DNA from: Henriciella barbarensis
GTDB taxonomy: Bacteria > Pseudomonadota > Alphaproteobacteria > Caulobacterales > Hyphomonadaceae
Length of the DNA: 64,000 nucleotides
Assembly (NCBI RefSeq): GCF_003576345.1
Contig: NZ_QWGB01000009.1
Location: forward strand, 149,513-213,512
Reading direction: 5' to 3'
Shown one piece after another: positions 38,724 through 51,733 of the stretch (the first letter of the stretch is position 1; every line of letters starts with the position of its first letter). The notes under the pieces are model-generated. The model made no database searches. It was not told the DNA's origin and worked only from the letters and a program-made list of their open reading frames with translations. The translations under genes and the position numbers were made by a program.

Positions 38724-39644
38724 ATGAGCCGCGTTCAGTATCAGCAAACTATCAGCCATCCTGTCGTGTGTGCTGGCGTCGGTGTTCATTCCGGCGCGCG
38801 TGCGCGTATCGTGATGAAACCGGCAGCCGCAGGAACCGGTATCCGCTTCCGCCGGATGGATATTGAAGGGTGCCAGGACATCATCGCCCGCGGTGATTTC
38901 GTGACCGAAGTCCAGCTTGGCACGACCCTTACCAACGAAGCGGGCGAATCTGTTGCAACAGTTGAGCACCTGCTGGCCGCCTGCGCTGGCGTCGGCGTTG
39001 ATAATCTCATCATAGAGATCGACGGCCCTGAAGTGCCGATCATGGATGGGTCGTCATCGGTTTATTGCGAACTGATGATGGCAGCTGGCCTGCGCGAGCA
39101 GCGTGCACTGCGCCGCCGCATCCGCGTTCTTGAAGACGTTGAAGTAAGCGATGGCATCAAGACCGCCCGTCTTAGCCCATCAGCCGATAACTATCTGTCG
39201 ATCCACGCGAAGATCGAGTTTGAAAGCCGTGCGATTGGTACCCAGAAAATGTCGCTGCGCATGCTGCCGGGCATGTTCGCGCGCGATATCGCTTTCGCCC
39301 GGACATTCGGTTTCGCACAGGATGTCGAAAAGCTGAAATCAATGGGCCTTGCTCGCGGCGGTTCACTCGACAATGCAGTGGTTCTTGATGGCGACTCGAT
39401 CGTCAATCCTGAGGGTCTGCGGTCCAGCGATGAATTCGTGCGCCACAAGATTCTGGATGCAGTTGGCGATCTGATGCTGGCCGGGGCGCCCATTGCGGGC
39501 GTCTATGAAGCCCGCCAGCCCGGTCACGCACTCAACAACAAGCTGGTTCGTGCGCTTATTGATGCGCCAGACGCCTGGTGCTGGGAAACTGACGAGGCAG
39601 ACGTCGAAGTGGAAACAGCCACGAGAGCTTCAGCGGCCCGTTAA
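38724..39644 (+). CDS. lpxC: UDP-3-O-acyl-N-acetylglucosamine deacetylase LpxC
   Basis: A 306-residue zinc deacetylase. The first zinc His is in VEHLLAACAGVG (about residue 80) and the second His and the Asp are in RHKILDAVGDLML; DGSSSVYCELM is another family block. It catalyses the committed step of lipid A synthesis. A GAATC (GANTC) site lies about 46 bases before the start. The gene converges on the XRE regulator. Confidence 0.96.
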   Translation: MSRVQYQQTISHPVVCAGVGVHSGARARIVMKPAAAGTGIRFRRMDIEGCQDIIARGDFVTEVQLGTTLTNEAGESVATVEHLLAACAGVGVDNLIIEIDGPEVPIMDGSSSVYCELMMAAGLREQRALRRRIRVLEDVEVSDGIKTARLSPSADNYLSIHAKIEFESRAIGTQKMSLRMLPGMFARDIAFARTFGFAQDVEKLKSMGLARGGSLDNAVVLDGDSIVNPEGLRSSDEFVRHKILDAVGDLMLAGAPIAGVYEARQPGHALNNKLVRALIDAPDAWCWETDEADVEVETATRASAAR

Positions 39645-39701
39645 GGCCCGCGACCCGGTCGCGCTTGCGGCCAAAATGCTGCTTCCTGAAACGAAAAACG
39701 C

Positions 39702-40142
39702 CTAGTCGGCGCGCGGTCGCGCTTGGTCGGAGTGACCGTTCGATTTAGCTTCACTCGCCTCTTCTGAATCCGCCAGCGCGCGCACCATGTTGAGGATTGA
39801 GGCACGCACCTTCTCGTCCCGAATGCGCGTCAGGCTACGCACGCACTCAATCGCGAACCGTGATGACGCATCAAGTTCGTCGCCAGATTGCGCGTCAATG
39901 TCAGCAAGACCTTCAAAGAACCAGCCCGGCGATATGTTGAGCCTTTCTGCAAGCAGGTAGAGGCGTCCGGCGCTGACGCGGTTTGCGCCTGTCTCGTATT
40001 TCTGGATCTGTTGATAAGAGACGCCAAGCGCTTCGCCAAGCTGGTCCTGGGTCAGCCCTGCCAGGATCCGCCGTTTACGGATTCGCTCGCCCACCAGCGA
40101 GTCGACATCCGATGCGGTAAAATCTGATAGTCCCTGCGTCAT
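39702..40142 (-). CDS. XRE-family helix-turn-helix regulator
   Basis: A 146-residue protein with one XRE-type HTH (GERIRKRRILAGLTQDQLGEALGVSYQQIQKYETGANRVSAGRL, about 18-60) followed by an aromatic spacer (SPGWFFEGL) and a helical charged tail. Close relatives are common next to lpxC/bamD in alphaproteobacteria, but no target is known to me. An inverted repeat just before the start codon may be its own operator. It is divergent from bamD. Confidence 0.85.
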   Translation of the reverse strand: MTQGLSDFTASDVDSLVGERIRKRRILAGLTQDQLGEALGVSYQQIQKYETGANRVSAGRLYLLAERLNISPGWFFEGLADIDAQSGDELDASSRFAIECVRSLTRIRDEKVRASILNMVRALADSEEASEAKSNGHSDQARPRAD

Positions 40143-40148
40143 AAAATT

Positions 40149-40161
40149 TGCCTTTTAGGCA
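40149..40161. promoter_or_regulatory. Inverted repeat at the XRE gene start (TGCCT-TTT-AGGCA)
   Basis: Perfect 5-base arms, 6 to 19 bases before the XRE start codon. It covers the place of the ribosome binding site, so repressor binding here could autoregulate the gene. A short hairpin effect is also possible. Confidence 0.3.
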
Positions 40162-40321
40162 GCGGCACGAAATCGCTCGTACTGGTGTCGATATAGATCG
40201 ATTTGCGCTCATACACCATAATAACTGGAAATTCACCTGGCTGTTCATGTAGGCAATGACTTTACAAGCTGTGCGCCAGCGGCAAAGTGCGGCAAAGTCT
40301 GTTGAGAACCCGGTATCTGTT

Positions 40322-41137
40322 ATGAAGCTTTCGCTTGTCGGCTCCGTCGCAATCATGACCTTGGTCCTAGCCGCGTGTAGTTCGAACCGGCAGGCCCGTG
40401 AGCTTGCCTATGTCGAACGGCCAGTGGAGGCGCTCTACAACGCTGCCGCTGATGAAATGGACGATAGCGATTACATCAGCGCCATCGAGCTGTTCAACGA
40501 GGTTGAGCGCCAGCACCCTTATTCGGAATGGGCGCGCCGTTCCACGCTCATGGCAGCCTATGCGTCCTATCGCTCACGCCGCTATGACGATGCCATCGGC
40601 ACGGCCCAGCGCTATTTGTCGCTCAACCCCGCCGGTGAAGGGGCGCCTTACGCCTATCACCTGATTGCGCTCAGCTACTTCCAGCAGATCGTCGATGTTG
40701 GCCGTGACCAGCGCACGACCGAACTGGCACGTGACGCACTGAACGATGTCGTGCGCCGTTTCCCGAACACCGATTATGCGCGCGACGCGCAGCTGAAGCT
40801 CGACATGGTCAGCGACCAGCTGGCGGGCAAGGAAATGGAAATCGGCCGTTGGTACCTCCGCCGCAACCAGCATCTGGCTGCCGTGAACCGCTTCAAGAAA
40901 GTGGTCGACGATTACGACACGACGACACACACGCCTGAAGCGCTGCACCGTCTCGTTGAGGCCTATCTCTCCCTCGGTCTCCGCGGCGAAGCTGTCGCTG
41001 CCGCATCCGTGCTGCAGTACAACTATCCAGAGAGTGACTGGTACCGCGCCAGCTACGGCCTCGTTGAAGGTGGCGGGGGTGGTGCGCAGCAGCAAGCCAG
41101 CAGCGAAGGCTGGCTGGGTCGGATCACACCCTGGTAA
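40322..41137 (+). CDS. bamD: Outer-membrane assembly factor BamD
   Basis: A 271-residue lipoprotein with lipobox LAAC near residue 18. TPR-like helices with ALYNAAADEMDDSDYISAIELFNEVERQHPYSEWARRS (first repeat) match BamD/ComL. It helps BamA insert beta-barrel proteins. The start at 40322 gives the signal sequence; the open frame from 40256 does not. It precedes recN, the usual alphaproteobacterial order. Confidence 0.93.
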   Translation: MKLSLVGSVAIMTLVLAACSSNRQARELAYVERPVEALYNAAADEMDDSDYISAIELFNEVERQHPYSEWARRSTLMAAYASYRSRRYDDAIGTAQRYLSLNPAGEGAPYAYHLIALSYFQQIVDVGRDQRTTELARDALNDVVRRFPNTDYARDAQLKLDMVSDQLAGKEMEIGRWYLRRNQHLAAVNRFKKVVDDYDTTTHTPEALHRLVEAYLSLGLRGEAVAAASVLQYNYPESDWYRASYGLVEGGGGGAQQQASSEGWLGRITPW

Positions 41138-41191
41138 GAACGCAACGAGAACCGTCTTGTTCTCTCTTTGTTCTGATGATATCCAGGGCGT

Positions 41192-44991
<3,800 letters not shown>

Positions 44992-45014
44992 TCAGGTCGA
45001 GTACTAGCGCCGCC

Positions 45015-46829
45015 TTAGCCGAGCGGTGCACACTGCGCGTTCAGCCAGTCCAGAACCTCGCCCTCGACGAGCGGTCCGATTTTGGCCAGCACGTCGTTGT
45101 GGTAGCGGTTGACCCAGGCAAGCTCTGCCGGGCTTAGCAGGTCGAGATCGATGAGATCGCGCGACAGCGGCGCCCAGGTCAGGTTTTCAAAGCCCAGCAT
45201 CTTGCGCTCGCCGCCCTCAATGCCGGCAGGCTCGGTCACATATTGCAAATTCTCGATCCGGATGCCGTACTGGCCTTCGCGGTAGAAGCCCGGTTCGTTC
45301 GAAACGATCATGCCGGGGCGCAGCGCGACGCTGTTCCAGGGCTTGGCGATTCGCTGCGGACCTTCATGCACGCCAAGATAAACGCCGACGCCATGGCCGG
45401 TGCCGTGGTCGTAATCGAGGCCTGCCTGCCAGAGTGGATGCCGCGCCAGCGCATCTAGATGCGTGCCGGTGGTGCCTTCCGGAAAGCGCACATCGGCAAG
45501 CGCGATATGACCCTTCAGCACCAGCGTATAATGACGGCGCATGTCCGCTGATGGCGTACCTATCGGCACGGTCCGCGTCACATCGGTCGTACCGTCCAGA
45601 TACTGGCCCCCACTATCGACGAGGTATAGCGAGCCACGCTCCAGCTTGCGGTTGGAAGCAGAAGAGACGCGGTAATGGGGGAGGGCACCATTTGGGCCTG
45701 CGCCTGAAATCGTCTCAAAGGACAGGTCATTCAGGTCGCCCAGCTGCTCTCGGAAGCTTTCCAGCTTCAGCGCCGCGTCGATTTCCGTCGCCTCGCCAGA
45801 CTGCGCATCGGTGTCCAGCCAGTGCAGGAAGCGCGTCAGCGCAGCGCCATCGCGGATATGTGCGGCTTCAGTCCCGGCGATCTCTGTCGCGTTCTTGCAG
45901 GCCTTGGGCAGCAGAACGGGGTCACGCTCGCGCAGGATGTTCGCGCCCGCTTTCTCCAGCTCTCCAAAGAACCAGGCAGAAGCAAGCGCCGGGTCGAGGC
46001 TGACCGTCTGGCCAGAGAGTTCTGCAAGTGCCGGTTCAACGTCTTCCATCGGACGCAGACGAACCTTGTTGCCAAGATGCTCGCGCAGCTTGTTGTTGGC
46101 CTTGCGCGGGTCGAGGAACAGGTCAGCGGTGCCATCGGCTTTCAGGATGGCGCGCGACAGAGGCAGCGGAGAGCAGGCGACATCGCCGCCGCGAATATTG
46201 AACGCCCACGCCACCGAAGCTGGTGAGGTGATGATGGCGGCGTCCGCGTCGTCTTCCTTCAGCGCGGCTGCGATCCGCCCGCGCTTGTCGTCGGCCTCTT
46301 CGCCCGCATGGCTAACCGAATGCGGCACAACCTGTTCTGTCGGTTCCGCCGGGCGGTCTTCCCACGCTTCGTCGATCGGGTTGGCGTCAACCGCTTTCAG
46401 CGTGACGCCTGCTTTCTTCGCGCTTTCCTCTAGAATGGCGAGGTCATTCGGCGTCATCAGCCGTGCGTCATAGCCGAGTGTCTCGCCCTTGCGCGTCTGC
46501 CCAGCCAACCAGCCAAACGGGCCGGGGGCGGGCAGGCTGCTGATTTCAAGAAAGTCGCGATCAGTCTGGTCGCGAACCTGCAGCGTGTAGCGTCCATCGG
46601 CAAAAATGACAGCAGTGTCCTGAAACACCATGGCTGCACCGGCAGAGCCGGTAAAACCGGTCGCCCAGGTCAGCCTGTCATTACAGGCTGGCAGGTACTC
46701 GTTCTGGAACTCATCCTCATGCGGGATGTAGAAGCCGTCGAGGCCCTGCGCATTCATCGCAGCGCGCAGGAGCGGCAGGTTCTGGCGGCCAAGCTGTGGG
46801 CCACCTTTCACATCAAAATTCTGTCTCAT
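45015..46829 (-). CDS. Aminopeptidase P family (M24B) enzyme
   Basis: A 604-residue protein: two creatinase-like N-terminal domains and a pita-bread catalytic domain. Metal ligands can be read as Asp in VDSGGQYLDGTTDVTRT (two), His in HGTGHGVGVYLGVHEGP, and Glu in NEPGFYREGQYGIRIENL (two). The 600-residue type is that of eukaryote-like XPNPEP1 enzymes. It removes N-terminal residues before proline. It is followed on its upstream side by prmA in the same direction. Confidence 0.92.
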   Translation of the reverse strand: MRQNFDVKGGPQLGRQNLPLLRAAMNAQGLDGFYIPHEDEFQNEYLPACNDRLTWATGFTGSAGAAMVFQDTAVIFADGRYTLQVRDQTDRDFLEISSLPAPGPFGWLAGQTRKGETLGYDARLMTPNDLAILEESAKKAGVTLKAVDANPIDEAWEDRPAEPTEQVVPHSVSHAGEEADDKRGRIAAALKEDDADAAIITSPASVAWAFNIRGGDVACSPLPLSRAILKADGTADLFLDPRKANNKLREHLGNKVRLRPMEDVEPALAELSGQTVSLDPALASAWFFGELEKAGANILRERDPVLLPKACKNATEIAGTEAAHIRDGAALTRFLHWLDTDAQSGEATEIDAALKLESFREQLGDLNDLSFETISGAGPNGALPHYRVSSASNRKLERGSLYLVDSGGQYLDGTTDVTRTVPIGTPSADMRRHYTLVLKGHIALADVRFPEGTTGTHLDALARHPLWQAGLDYDHGTGHGVGVYLGVHEGPQRIAKPWNSVALRPGMIVSNEPGFYREGQYGIRIENLQYVTEPAGIEGGERKMLGFENLTWAPLSRDLIDLDLLSPAELAWVNRYHNDVLAKIGPLVEGEVLDWLNAQCAPLG

Positions 46830-46879
46830 GGACGAAATCTAGTGCGAATACGTCCGCTACGGAAGGTGGAGTCTGCGCC

Positions 46880-47740
46880 CTAGTCCGCCTTTCGGAAGAC
46901 GAGGCTCGACCATCCATCGCGGCGCACACGCTTCACCAGGGCGAGGCCGCGATTGCCATAGGCCTTGCGCACCAGCGGTTCCTGCGGTGACAGCAGGCCT
47001 GACAGGATGATGTGACCACCCGGTGCCGTCAGGCGTTCGATCTCTGGCGCGAGACCGACCAGCGGACGGAACAGGATGTTCGCAAAGACGAGGTCACAGG
47101 GCGCATCCTTGCGGATGGTCGTGTTCATGCCGCCGCCGGTCTCAAACGTCTTGAAGGCGTTGGCGACATGGTTCTTGGCCGCGTTTTCATTCGCGACGCG
47201 CACACTGTCCGTGTCGATCTCGGTGCCCCAGGCGCGCTTTGAGCCTGTCTTGATCGCGGCAATGGCCAGAAGGCCGGACCCGGTCCCGATATCCAGCACT
47301 TTCTGTGGGCGCGCACTGCGCAGGACATGTTCCAGCCCGATGAGGCAGCCAAGCGTCGTACCGTGATGGCCGGTGCCGAAGGCGGGGCCCGCTTCGATCA
47401 GGATCGGCGTCTTGCCGGGCGCAGATTTCGCCAGCACGTGGCTGCCCGCGACGATGAAGCGGCCAGCTTCAACCGGTGGCAGGCCTTCCAGCGACAGGGT
47501 CACCCAGTCGCGGTCTTCCAGTGCTTCGATGACGACGTTGAGCTGCGGCGAGACCTCTTCGACAATGGCCTTGCAGGCATCTGCTTCTTCGGCTGTTTCG
47601 CAATAGGCGTCGAGGCGCCAGGCATGGCGGCCATCCTCCTTGGCGTCGACGGCGCCTGCTGGTGACGGATCCGTCCAGGCCAGGGCATCCCAGGCAGGTT
47701 CGATGGCCTCGCGCGGGCCTTTTGCAGAAATCTGATACAT
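46880..47740 (-). CDS. prmA: Ribosomal protein L11 methyltransferase PrmA
   Basis: A 286-residue SAM-dependent enzyme. GTGHHGTTLGCLIGLE and VLDIGTGSGLLAIAA are the PrmA substrate and SAM motifs, and LVFANILFRPL the catalytic-domain block. The ATG at 47740 is preferred; the open frame to 47914 would overlap the start of the divergent cyclophilin gene. It trimethylates L11. Confidence 0.93.
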   Translation of the reverse strand: MYQISAKGPREAIEPAWDALAWTDPSPAGAVDAKEDGRHAWRLDAYCETAEEADACKAIVEEVSPQLNVVIEALEDRDWVTLSLEGLPPVEAGRFIVAGSHVLAKSAPGKTPILIEAGPAFGTGHHGTTLGCLIGLEHVLRSARPQKVLDIGTGSGLLAIAAIKTGSKRAWGTEIDTDSVRVANENAAKNHVANAFKTFETGGGMNTTIRKDAPCDLVFANILFRPLVGLAPEIERLTAPGGHIILSGLLSPQEPLVRKAYGNRGLALVKRVRRDGWSSLVFRKAD

Positions 47741-47814
47741 GACGGCCCGCCCATAGCAGAGCGCGCAGGAAGGGGGTAGGGTCCCACTCAGCAGATTTCG
47801 GGAAAGGCTGGGGC

Positions 47815-48711
47815 ATGAAACAATCTTTGAAACGCGCACTCGCGGGACTGGCGATGATCGGTGCGGCCACAATAGGCGGGGCCAGTGCTCAGGACGTTGC
47901 GCCCGAAGCAGCACCGGAAACCGCAGAACCTGGCTGGCGCACCATCGCCCCCGAAAACCTGATGATGATCGAAACGGGTAAGGGCCCGATCGTCGTCGAG
48001 CTCAATCCGGACTTCGCGCCGCGCCATGCCGAGCGCATGCGAGAGCTTGCTGCTTCCGGTGAGTATGAAGGCGAGCATTTCTACCGAGTCATCGAAGGGT
48101 TCGTGGCGCAAGGCGGCTTGTTCGACGATATGCAGATCCTGCGCTGGGGCCCGCTCAAAAATGAGAATGACCGGCCCTATGGCGGCGAGGGGTTTGTGCC
48201 CCTCGGCAATGACGACCTGTTCGCAGCCGAGGTCGGCCACATCGGCGGCTTTCCTGTTGGCCGGGATGAGGCGCTCGGTCAGGAATGGCTGCTCCATTGT
48301 CCGGGCGCCGTCGCACTGGCACGCAACAACGACCCGGATTCAGGCGGCACGGAAATCTACATCGTCCTTGATGCCCAGCGCTATCTTGACCGCAACCTGA
48401 CCGTCTTTGGCCGTGTCATCGACGGAATGGAGCACGTCCAGGCCTTCAAGCGCGGTGACCGGGCCATCTCCAATGGTGTGATCCAGGCGCCGGAGCAGGG
48501 CGAGGAAATCCTCGGCCTCACCATCGTGGCGGACATGCCGGAAGACCAGCGCCCTGTCTGGCGGACGATGACTAGCGAGGGCGAACCTTTCGCTGAGCAC
48601 AAGCGCGGCCTGCGCGTGCGTGACAGCGCGTTCTTCTACAGAAAGCCGCCAGAAGTGCTGGATATCTGCAGCTTCAACACGCCAGCAGAGCGTGTCGCCG
48701 CTGCCGATTGA
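47815..48711 (+). CDS. Exported cyclophilin-type peptidyl-prolyl isomerase
   Basis: A 298-residue protein with a signal peptide (cleaved near residue 25, GGASAQD). The cyclophilin core begins IVVELNPDFAPRHAERMRELA and EHFYRVIEGFVAQGG (about 60-100), with the family's active-site FYRVI. LARNNDPDSGGTEIYIVLD is the second block. A stretch between the blocks (about 103-155) is longer than in minimal cyclophilins. It would help fold proteins in the periplasm. The gene is divergent from prmA and convergent with the next gene; their stops are adjacent. Confidence 0.88.
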   Translation: MKQSLKRALAGLAMIGAATIGGASAQDVAPEAAPETAEPGWRTIAPENLMMIETGKGPIVVELNPDFAPRHAERMRELAASGEYEGEHFYRVIEGFVAQGGLFDDMQILRWGPLKNENDRPYGGEGFVPLGNDDLFAAEVGHIGGFPVGRDEALGQEWLLHCPGAVALARNNDPDSGGTEIYIVLDAQRYLDRNLTVFGRVIDGMEHVQAFKRGDRAISNGVIQAPEQGEEILGLTIVADMPEDQRPVWRTMTSEGEPFAEHKRGLRVRDSAFFYRKPPEVLDICSFNTPAERVAAAD

Positions 48712-49242
48712 TCAGCGCCGATAGCCGTTCCACGGATCTTCGCGGTCGTGGCTGAGCTCGGCTGCGTAGCCGGCGGACGGGGCCGGGTAAGGCTCGTAAT
48801 AGGCGTCGCCCTCATAATAGCCGTCATCGTAATACGCATCGCCATAGGCATAACCGTCGCTGGTGGCATAGGCGCTACCTGAATAGCTGCTGCCCTGGCT
48901 GTAGCCGGTGACTGTGCGGGTGCTGGAATAAGTCCGCGCGCCGGTATGGCTGTAGGTGTGGTGGGCATGATCATGGCCGACATGGCTGGTCGCCGTGCAG
49001 ATTGGCGGGGCAACCCGCGTATAGGTCTGCACATAGCGGCGCACGACAGGCGCGGTTCTGTAGGTCCGCACGACCTGATGGCCACAGCAGCAGCTCGTCA
49101 CCGCGCACGGGGAGGTCGTATTCGTATGGCTTGTCACGTAGCCATGACTGGTTGAGGGCGCAGTATAGACATAACCGTCGGCGGCTGCGGGAAGGGCAAA
49201 TAGGGCCGCGAGCGCCCCGCCAATGAAGAGTTTGGTGCGCAT
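48712..49242 (-). CDS. Exported Tyr/Ser/Thr-rich protein of unknown function
   Basis: A 176-residue protein with a clear signal peptide (cleaved near residue 22, LPAAADG). The mature part is very rich in Tyr, Ser, Thr and His, with a short Cys cluster (SPCAVTSCCCGH) and a C-terminal run of Tyr/Asp/Gly (GDAYYDDGYYEGDAYYE). No known domain is recognised. The composition suggests an extended surface or periplasmic protein. Its stop lies next to the cyclophilin stop. Confidence 0.6.
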   Translation of the reverse strand: MRTKLFIGGALAALFALPAAADGYVYTAPSTSHGYVTSHTNTTSPCAVTSCCCGHQVVRTYRTAPVVRRYVQTYTRVAPPICTATSHVGHDHAHHTYSHTGARTYSSTRTVTGYSQGSSYSGSAYATSDGYAYGDAYYDDGYYEGDAYYEPYPAPSAGYAAELSHDREDPWNGYRR

Positions 49243-49387
49243 ACGGAATCCTTCCTGCTGCAGCTTCTGTGGGTAAACAGAAGGTTAACACAGAAATCCG
49301 CGTCGCAACTCAAAATCGTAAAGCCTCGCAATTTTAGCGTGCGGGCAGGTCTGTTCAGGAAGGGCGGAAAGGCGCTAAGGACGACAC

Positions 49388-50197
49388 ATGACAGGAACGA
49401 TGAAACTCGCAATCGCCGGCGTTGCAGGGCGCATGGGCCAGCAGCTCGCCTCTGCAGCTGTTGAGGCAGGTCACACGCTGACAGGTGCCAGCGAAGCGCC
49501 GGGAAGTGACGCCCTCGGCGCCCCGCTCTCAAAGCTCGTCCACGGCGCGCCCGATGACGTCCAGCCGCAATCTGATGTGGCGCAAGCCGCAAGCGGCGCT
49601 GACGTCTGGATCGATTTCACTCGCCCGGGCGCCACGCTGGAGGCGCTCAAACACCTCAAATCAGCGGGCGTGAAAGCTGTAGTGATTGGCACGACAGGCT
49701 TCGATGCGGCGCAGGAAGCCGAGATCACTGAAGCCGCGGGAGAGATCGCCATCGTGAAGGCGGGCAATTTCTCGCTGGGGGTCAATCTGCTCTGTGCGCT
49801 GACGAAGCGGGCCGCCGAAAGCCTTGGCGAAGACTGGGATATCGAGATCCTTGAAACCCATCACCGGCGTAAGGTCGATGCGCCATCCGGCACGGCGCTC
49901 ATGCTGGGTGATGCAGCCGCAGCAGGAAGGGGCGCTGACCTCAAGACCCTCCGCCAGGCCCCCTATGACGGACCGGATGCCGCGCGGGAAGGTGGAAAGA
50001 TCGGTTTCTCGGTTCGCCGCTCCGGCGGTGTCATCGGCGAGCATGAGGTGACCTTTGGCTCGGAGAAGGAAGTCATCACGCTCGCCCATTCCGCGCTGGA
50101 CCGGTCGGTCTTTGCGCACGGGGCTCTCGCAGCGGCGCGCTGGGCGCTTCGCCAGCCTGCTGGCCTCTATGATATGAACGACGTTCTCGGCCTGTAG
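49388..50197 (+). CDS. dapB: 4-hydroxy-tetrahydrodipicolinate reductase DapB
   Basis: A 269-residue enzyme of normal size. GVAGRMGQQLASA (about 11-23) is the NAD(P)H site and ETHHRRKVDAPSGTAL (about 157-172) the catalytic and substrate block. It acts in lysine and meso-DAP synthesis, so it feeds the MurE step. The start at 49388 follows AAGGA. Another start at 49400 is possible. Confidence 0.96.
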   Translation: MTGTMKLAIAGVAGRMGQQLASAAVEAGHTLTGASEAPGSDALGAPLSKLVHGAPDDVQPQSDVAQAASGADVWIDFTRPGATLEALKHLKSAGVKAVVIGTTGFDAAQEAEITEAAGEIAIVKAGNFSLGVNLLCALTKRAAESLGEDWDIEILETHHRRKVDAPSGTALMLGDAAAAGRGADLKTLRQAPYDGPDAAREGGKIGFSVRRSGGVIGEHEVTFGSEKEVITLAHSALDRSVFAHGALAAARWALRQPAGLYDMNDVLGL

Positions 50198-50301
50198 GCT
50201 TCCTTTCAGTCTTTGACGCTGGGGCAGAGATTGCCTTCCGTTGACGGAAAGGGGATTAGCTTTCCCCATCCGGTCCAATTCAGCACGTTCGGGAGGAATT
50301 T

Positions 50302-51552
50302 ATGGCTGAAGCATACATCATCGACGCGGTCCGCACGCCGCGCGGCATTGGCAAGGTTGGCAAGGGTTCGCTCGCCCACCTTCACCCACAGCATCTCGGC
50401 GCGACCGTTCTCGGCGCGATCCGTGATCGCAACAATCTCGACACGTCCACGGTCGACGACATCATCTGGGGCACGAGCTCACAGCGCGGCGCACAGGGTG
50501 CTGACATGGGCCGCATGGCGGCTCTTGACGCAGGCTTCGACGTCAAGGCATCCGGCGTGACCCTCGACCGCTTCTGCGGCTCGGGCATCACCACCGTCTC
50601 GCTTGCAGCAGCACAGATCATGTCCGGAATGGAAGACTGCGTCATCGCAGGCGGCTGTGAGATGATGAGCTACACCGCCTCCACCGCGGACCCGAAGAAC
50701 CCGCCAATGATGGACGCTGGCAACCTTCACCTTCGCGAAATGCACCCACAGTCCCAGCAGGGCTGCTGTGCTGACGCCATCGCGACCCTCGAAGGCATCG
50801 ACCGCGAAGCCGTCGACCAGCTGGCTGTCGTCTCGCAAGAGCGCGCCAAGAAGGCGATGGACGAAGGCCGTTTCGACAAGTCAGTGGTTCCTGTCCACAA
50901 CCGCGATGGCTCGCTGGCGCTCGACAAGGACGAATTCCCGCGTCCGGGCACCACGATGGAGAGCCTGTCTGGCCTCAAGACCGTCTTCAACATGTTCTGG
51001 GACATCCCTGTTGACGACAAGGGCACGACCTATGGCAACATGATCGAGAAGAAGTACCCGCAGATTGCAGGCAACGTTCAGCACGTCCACCATGCCGGTA
51101 ACTCTTCGGGTGTTGTGGATGGCGCAGCTGCCATTCTCGTCACCTCTAAGGACTATGCAGACAAGAACGGCCTCAAGCCGCGCGCTCGTATCGTCGCAAC
51201 CGCGAATATGGGCGACTGCCCGACCCTGATGCTCAACGCACCGGTCGCTGCTGCGAAGAAGGTCCTCGAAAAGGCCGGCATGACGACCGATGATATCGAC
51301 GTCTACGAGATCAACGAAGCTTTCTCTGTCGTTGCAGAGAAGTTCATCCGCGACCTCAAGCTCGACCGCGAAAAGGTCAACATCAATGGCGGCGCAATGG
51401 CGCTCGGTCACCCGATTGGCGCGACCGGTTCGATCCTGATCGGCACCGCGCTCGATGAGCTTGAGCGCTCCGGCGGCAAGTACGGCCTCGTCACCATGTG
51501 TGCCGCTGGCGGTATGGCCCCTGCCATCATTATCGAGCGTCTCGACGCCTAA
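50302..51552 (+). CDS. Acetyl-CoA C-acyltransferase (thiolase)
   Basis: A 416-residue thiolase. The nucleophile Cys is C92 in RFCGSGITT; the His is in GGAMALGHPIGATGS and the second Cys in CAAGGMAPAIIIERL at the end. GGAGG precedes the ATG. The three-residue catalytic set shows an active enzyme; whether it works in fatty-acid breakdown or acetoacetyl-CoA synthesis cannot be read from the sequence. A terminator follows it. Confidence 0.93.
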   Translation: MAEAYIIDAVRTPRGIGKVGKGSLAHLHPQHLGATVLGAIRDRNNLDTSTVDDIIWGTSSQRGAQGADMGRMAALDAGFDVKASGVTLDRFCGSGITTVSLAAAQIMSGMEDCVIAGGCEMMSYTASTADPKNPPMMDAGNLHLREMHPQSQQGCCADAIATLEGIDREAVDQLAVVSQERAKKAMDEGRFDKSVVPVHNRDGSLALDKDEFPRPGTTMESLSGLKTVFNMFWDIPVDDKGTTYGNMIEKKYPQIAGNVQHVHHAGNSSGVVDGAAAILVTSKDYADKNGLKPRARIVATANMGDCPTLMLNAPVAAAKKVLEKAGMTTDDIDVYEINEAFSVVAEKFIRDLKLDREKVNINGGAMALGHPIGATGSILIGTALDELERSGGKYGLVTMCAAGGMAPAIIIERLDA

Positions 51553-51586
51553 GTCTCCAGGCGAAGCCTCGCCTCAAAAATCCAAG

Positions 51587-51618
51587 ACCCCGTCCCGGCT
51601 CGTCCGGGGCGGGGTTTT
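51587..51618 (+). terminator. Terminator after the thiolase gene
   Basis: A GC-rich stem starting ACCCCGTCCCGG and closing CCGGGGCGGGGT, followed by TTT. It lies about 35 bases after the thiolase stop. Confidence 0.82.
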
Positions 51619-51733
51619 CATTTGTTTGAAATTTGAAACATCGACTGAACCATAACCTCATACCTGTGTGCCATATCGGGCCGTAGCAAAATGACCCAAC
51701 AGAGGTCGAACAGGCTTTCAGGAGTGATGTGAC

